Shown: positions 6,058 through 6,096 of the stretch, piece by piece
Numbering within the stretch: the first letter of the stretch is position 1
Layout of the letters: each line of letters starts with the position of its first letter
Assembly (NCBI GenBank): GCA_034716535.1
Contig: JAYEJW010000582.1
Location: 1-6,096, forward strand
Direction of reading: 5' to 3'
Source of the DNA: JAYEJW01 sp034716535
Lineage (GTDB): Bacteria > Pseudomonadota > Gammaproteobacteria > Chromatiales > Chromatiaceae
Length of the DNA: 6,096 nt
Made by a program: the position numbers and the translations under genes
The notes under the pieces: model-generated
What the model saw: only the letters and a program-made list of their open reading frames with translations
Told to the model about the DNA's origin: nothing
Database searches by the model: none

Positions 6058-6096
6058 GAGAAAAGACCTGATAAGCATCTAGCCGACCCCTCGGCC

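Noticed and set aside
6019..6096. Plus-strand ATG frame open to the window edge (26 codons)
   Set aside because: It has no ribosome-binding sequence upstream, starts inside the inverted repeat, and gives no recognisable protein. It is too short to judge.

Overview
The window is GC-rich and gene-dense. It carries four intact protein genes and one broken one, and no RNA genes, CRISPR arrays or insertion sequences that I can see. The gene content (an MtfA-type M90 peptidase, a periplasmic retropepsin-like aspartic protease, a long PutA, and a Phd/VapB antitoxin) suggests a GC-rich proteobacterium. A gammaproteobacterium of the Chromatiales/Ectothiorhodospiraceae kind is my best guess, but this rests on general resemblance and not on any marker gene.

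Layout. At the left, mtfA runs rightward (14-820). A leftward gene for a secreted single-domain aspartic protease (747-1586) converges on it, and the two coding regions overlap tail to tail by 74 bp. A 24-bp tandem duplication inside the overlap lengthens both proteins by eight residues. After a 132-bp gap without a clear terminator comes a 1230-codon putA (1719-5411, leftward). It encodes a proline dehydrogenase/glutamate-semialdehyde dehydrogenase that lacks the N-terminal DNA-binding domain of E. coli PutA and has a C-terminal extension. Upstream of putA on the same strand is a damaged toxin-antitoxin operon: an intact Phd/YefM-type antitoxin (5590-5877) followed by only the first ~42 codons of a PIN-domain (VapC) toxin (5447-5602). 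The remnant's reading frame stops 35 bp before the putA start codon. The right end (5923-6027) is an imperfect inverted repeat whose ends partly match the conserved ends of an integron attC site, followed by a small perfect hairpin.

How the parts fit. PutA oxidises proline to glutamate at the membrane. The protease acts in the periplasm, and MtfA is a cytosolic zinc peptidase that in E. coli antagonises the Mlc repressor. Nothing links these three into one pathway. The four leftward genes could share transcription. The most unusual feature is the accessory edge: a toxin deletion has left an orphan antitoxin gene directly upstream of a core catabolic gene. PutA here cannot repress its own gene, so the antitoxin or its promoter might influence putA expression. 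That is a hypothesis only. I found no convincing complete new system.
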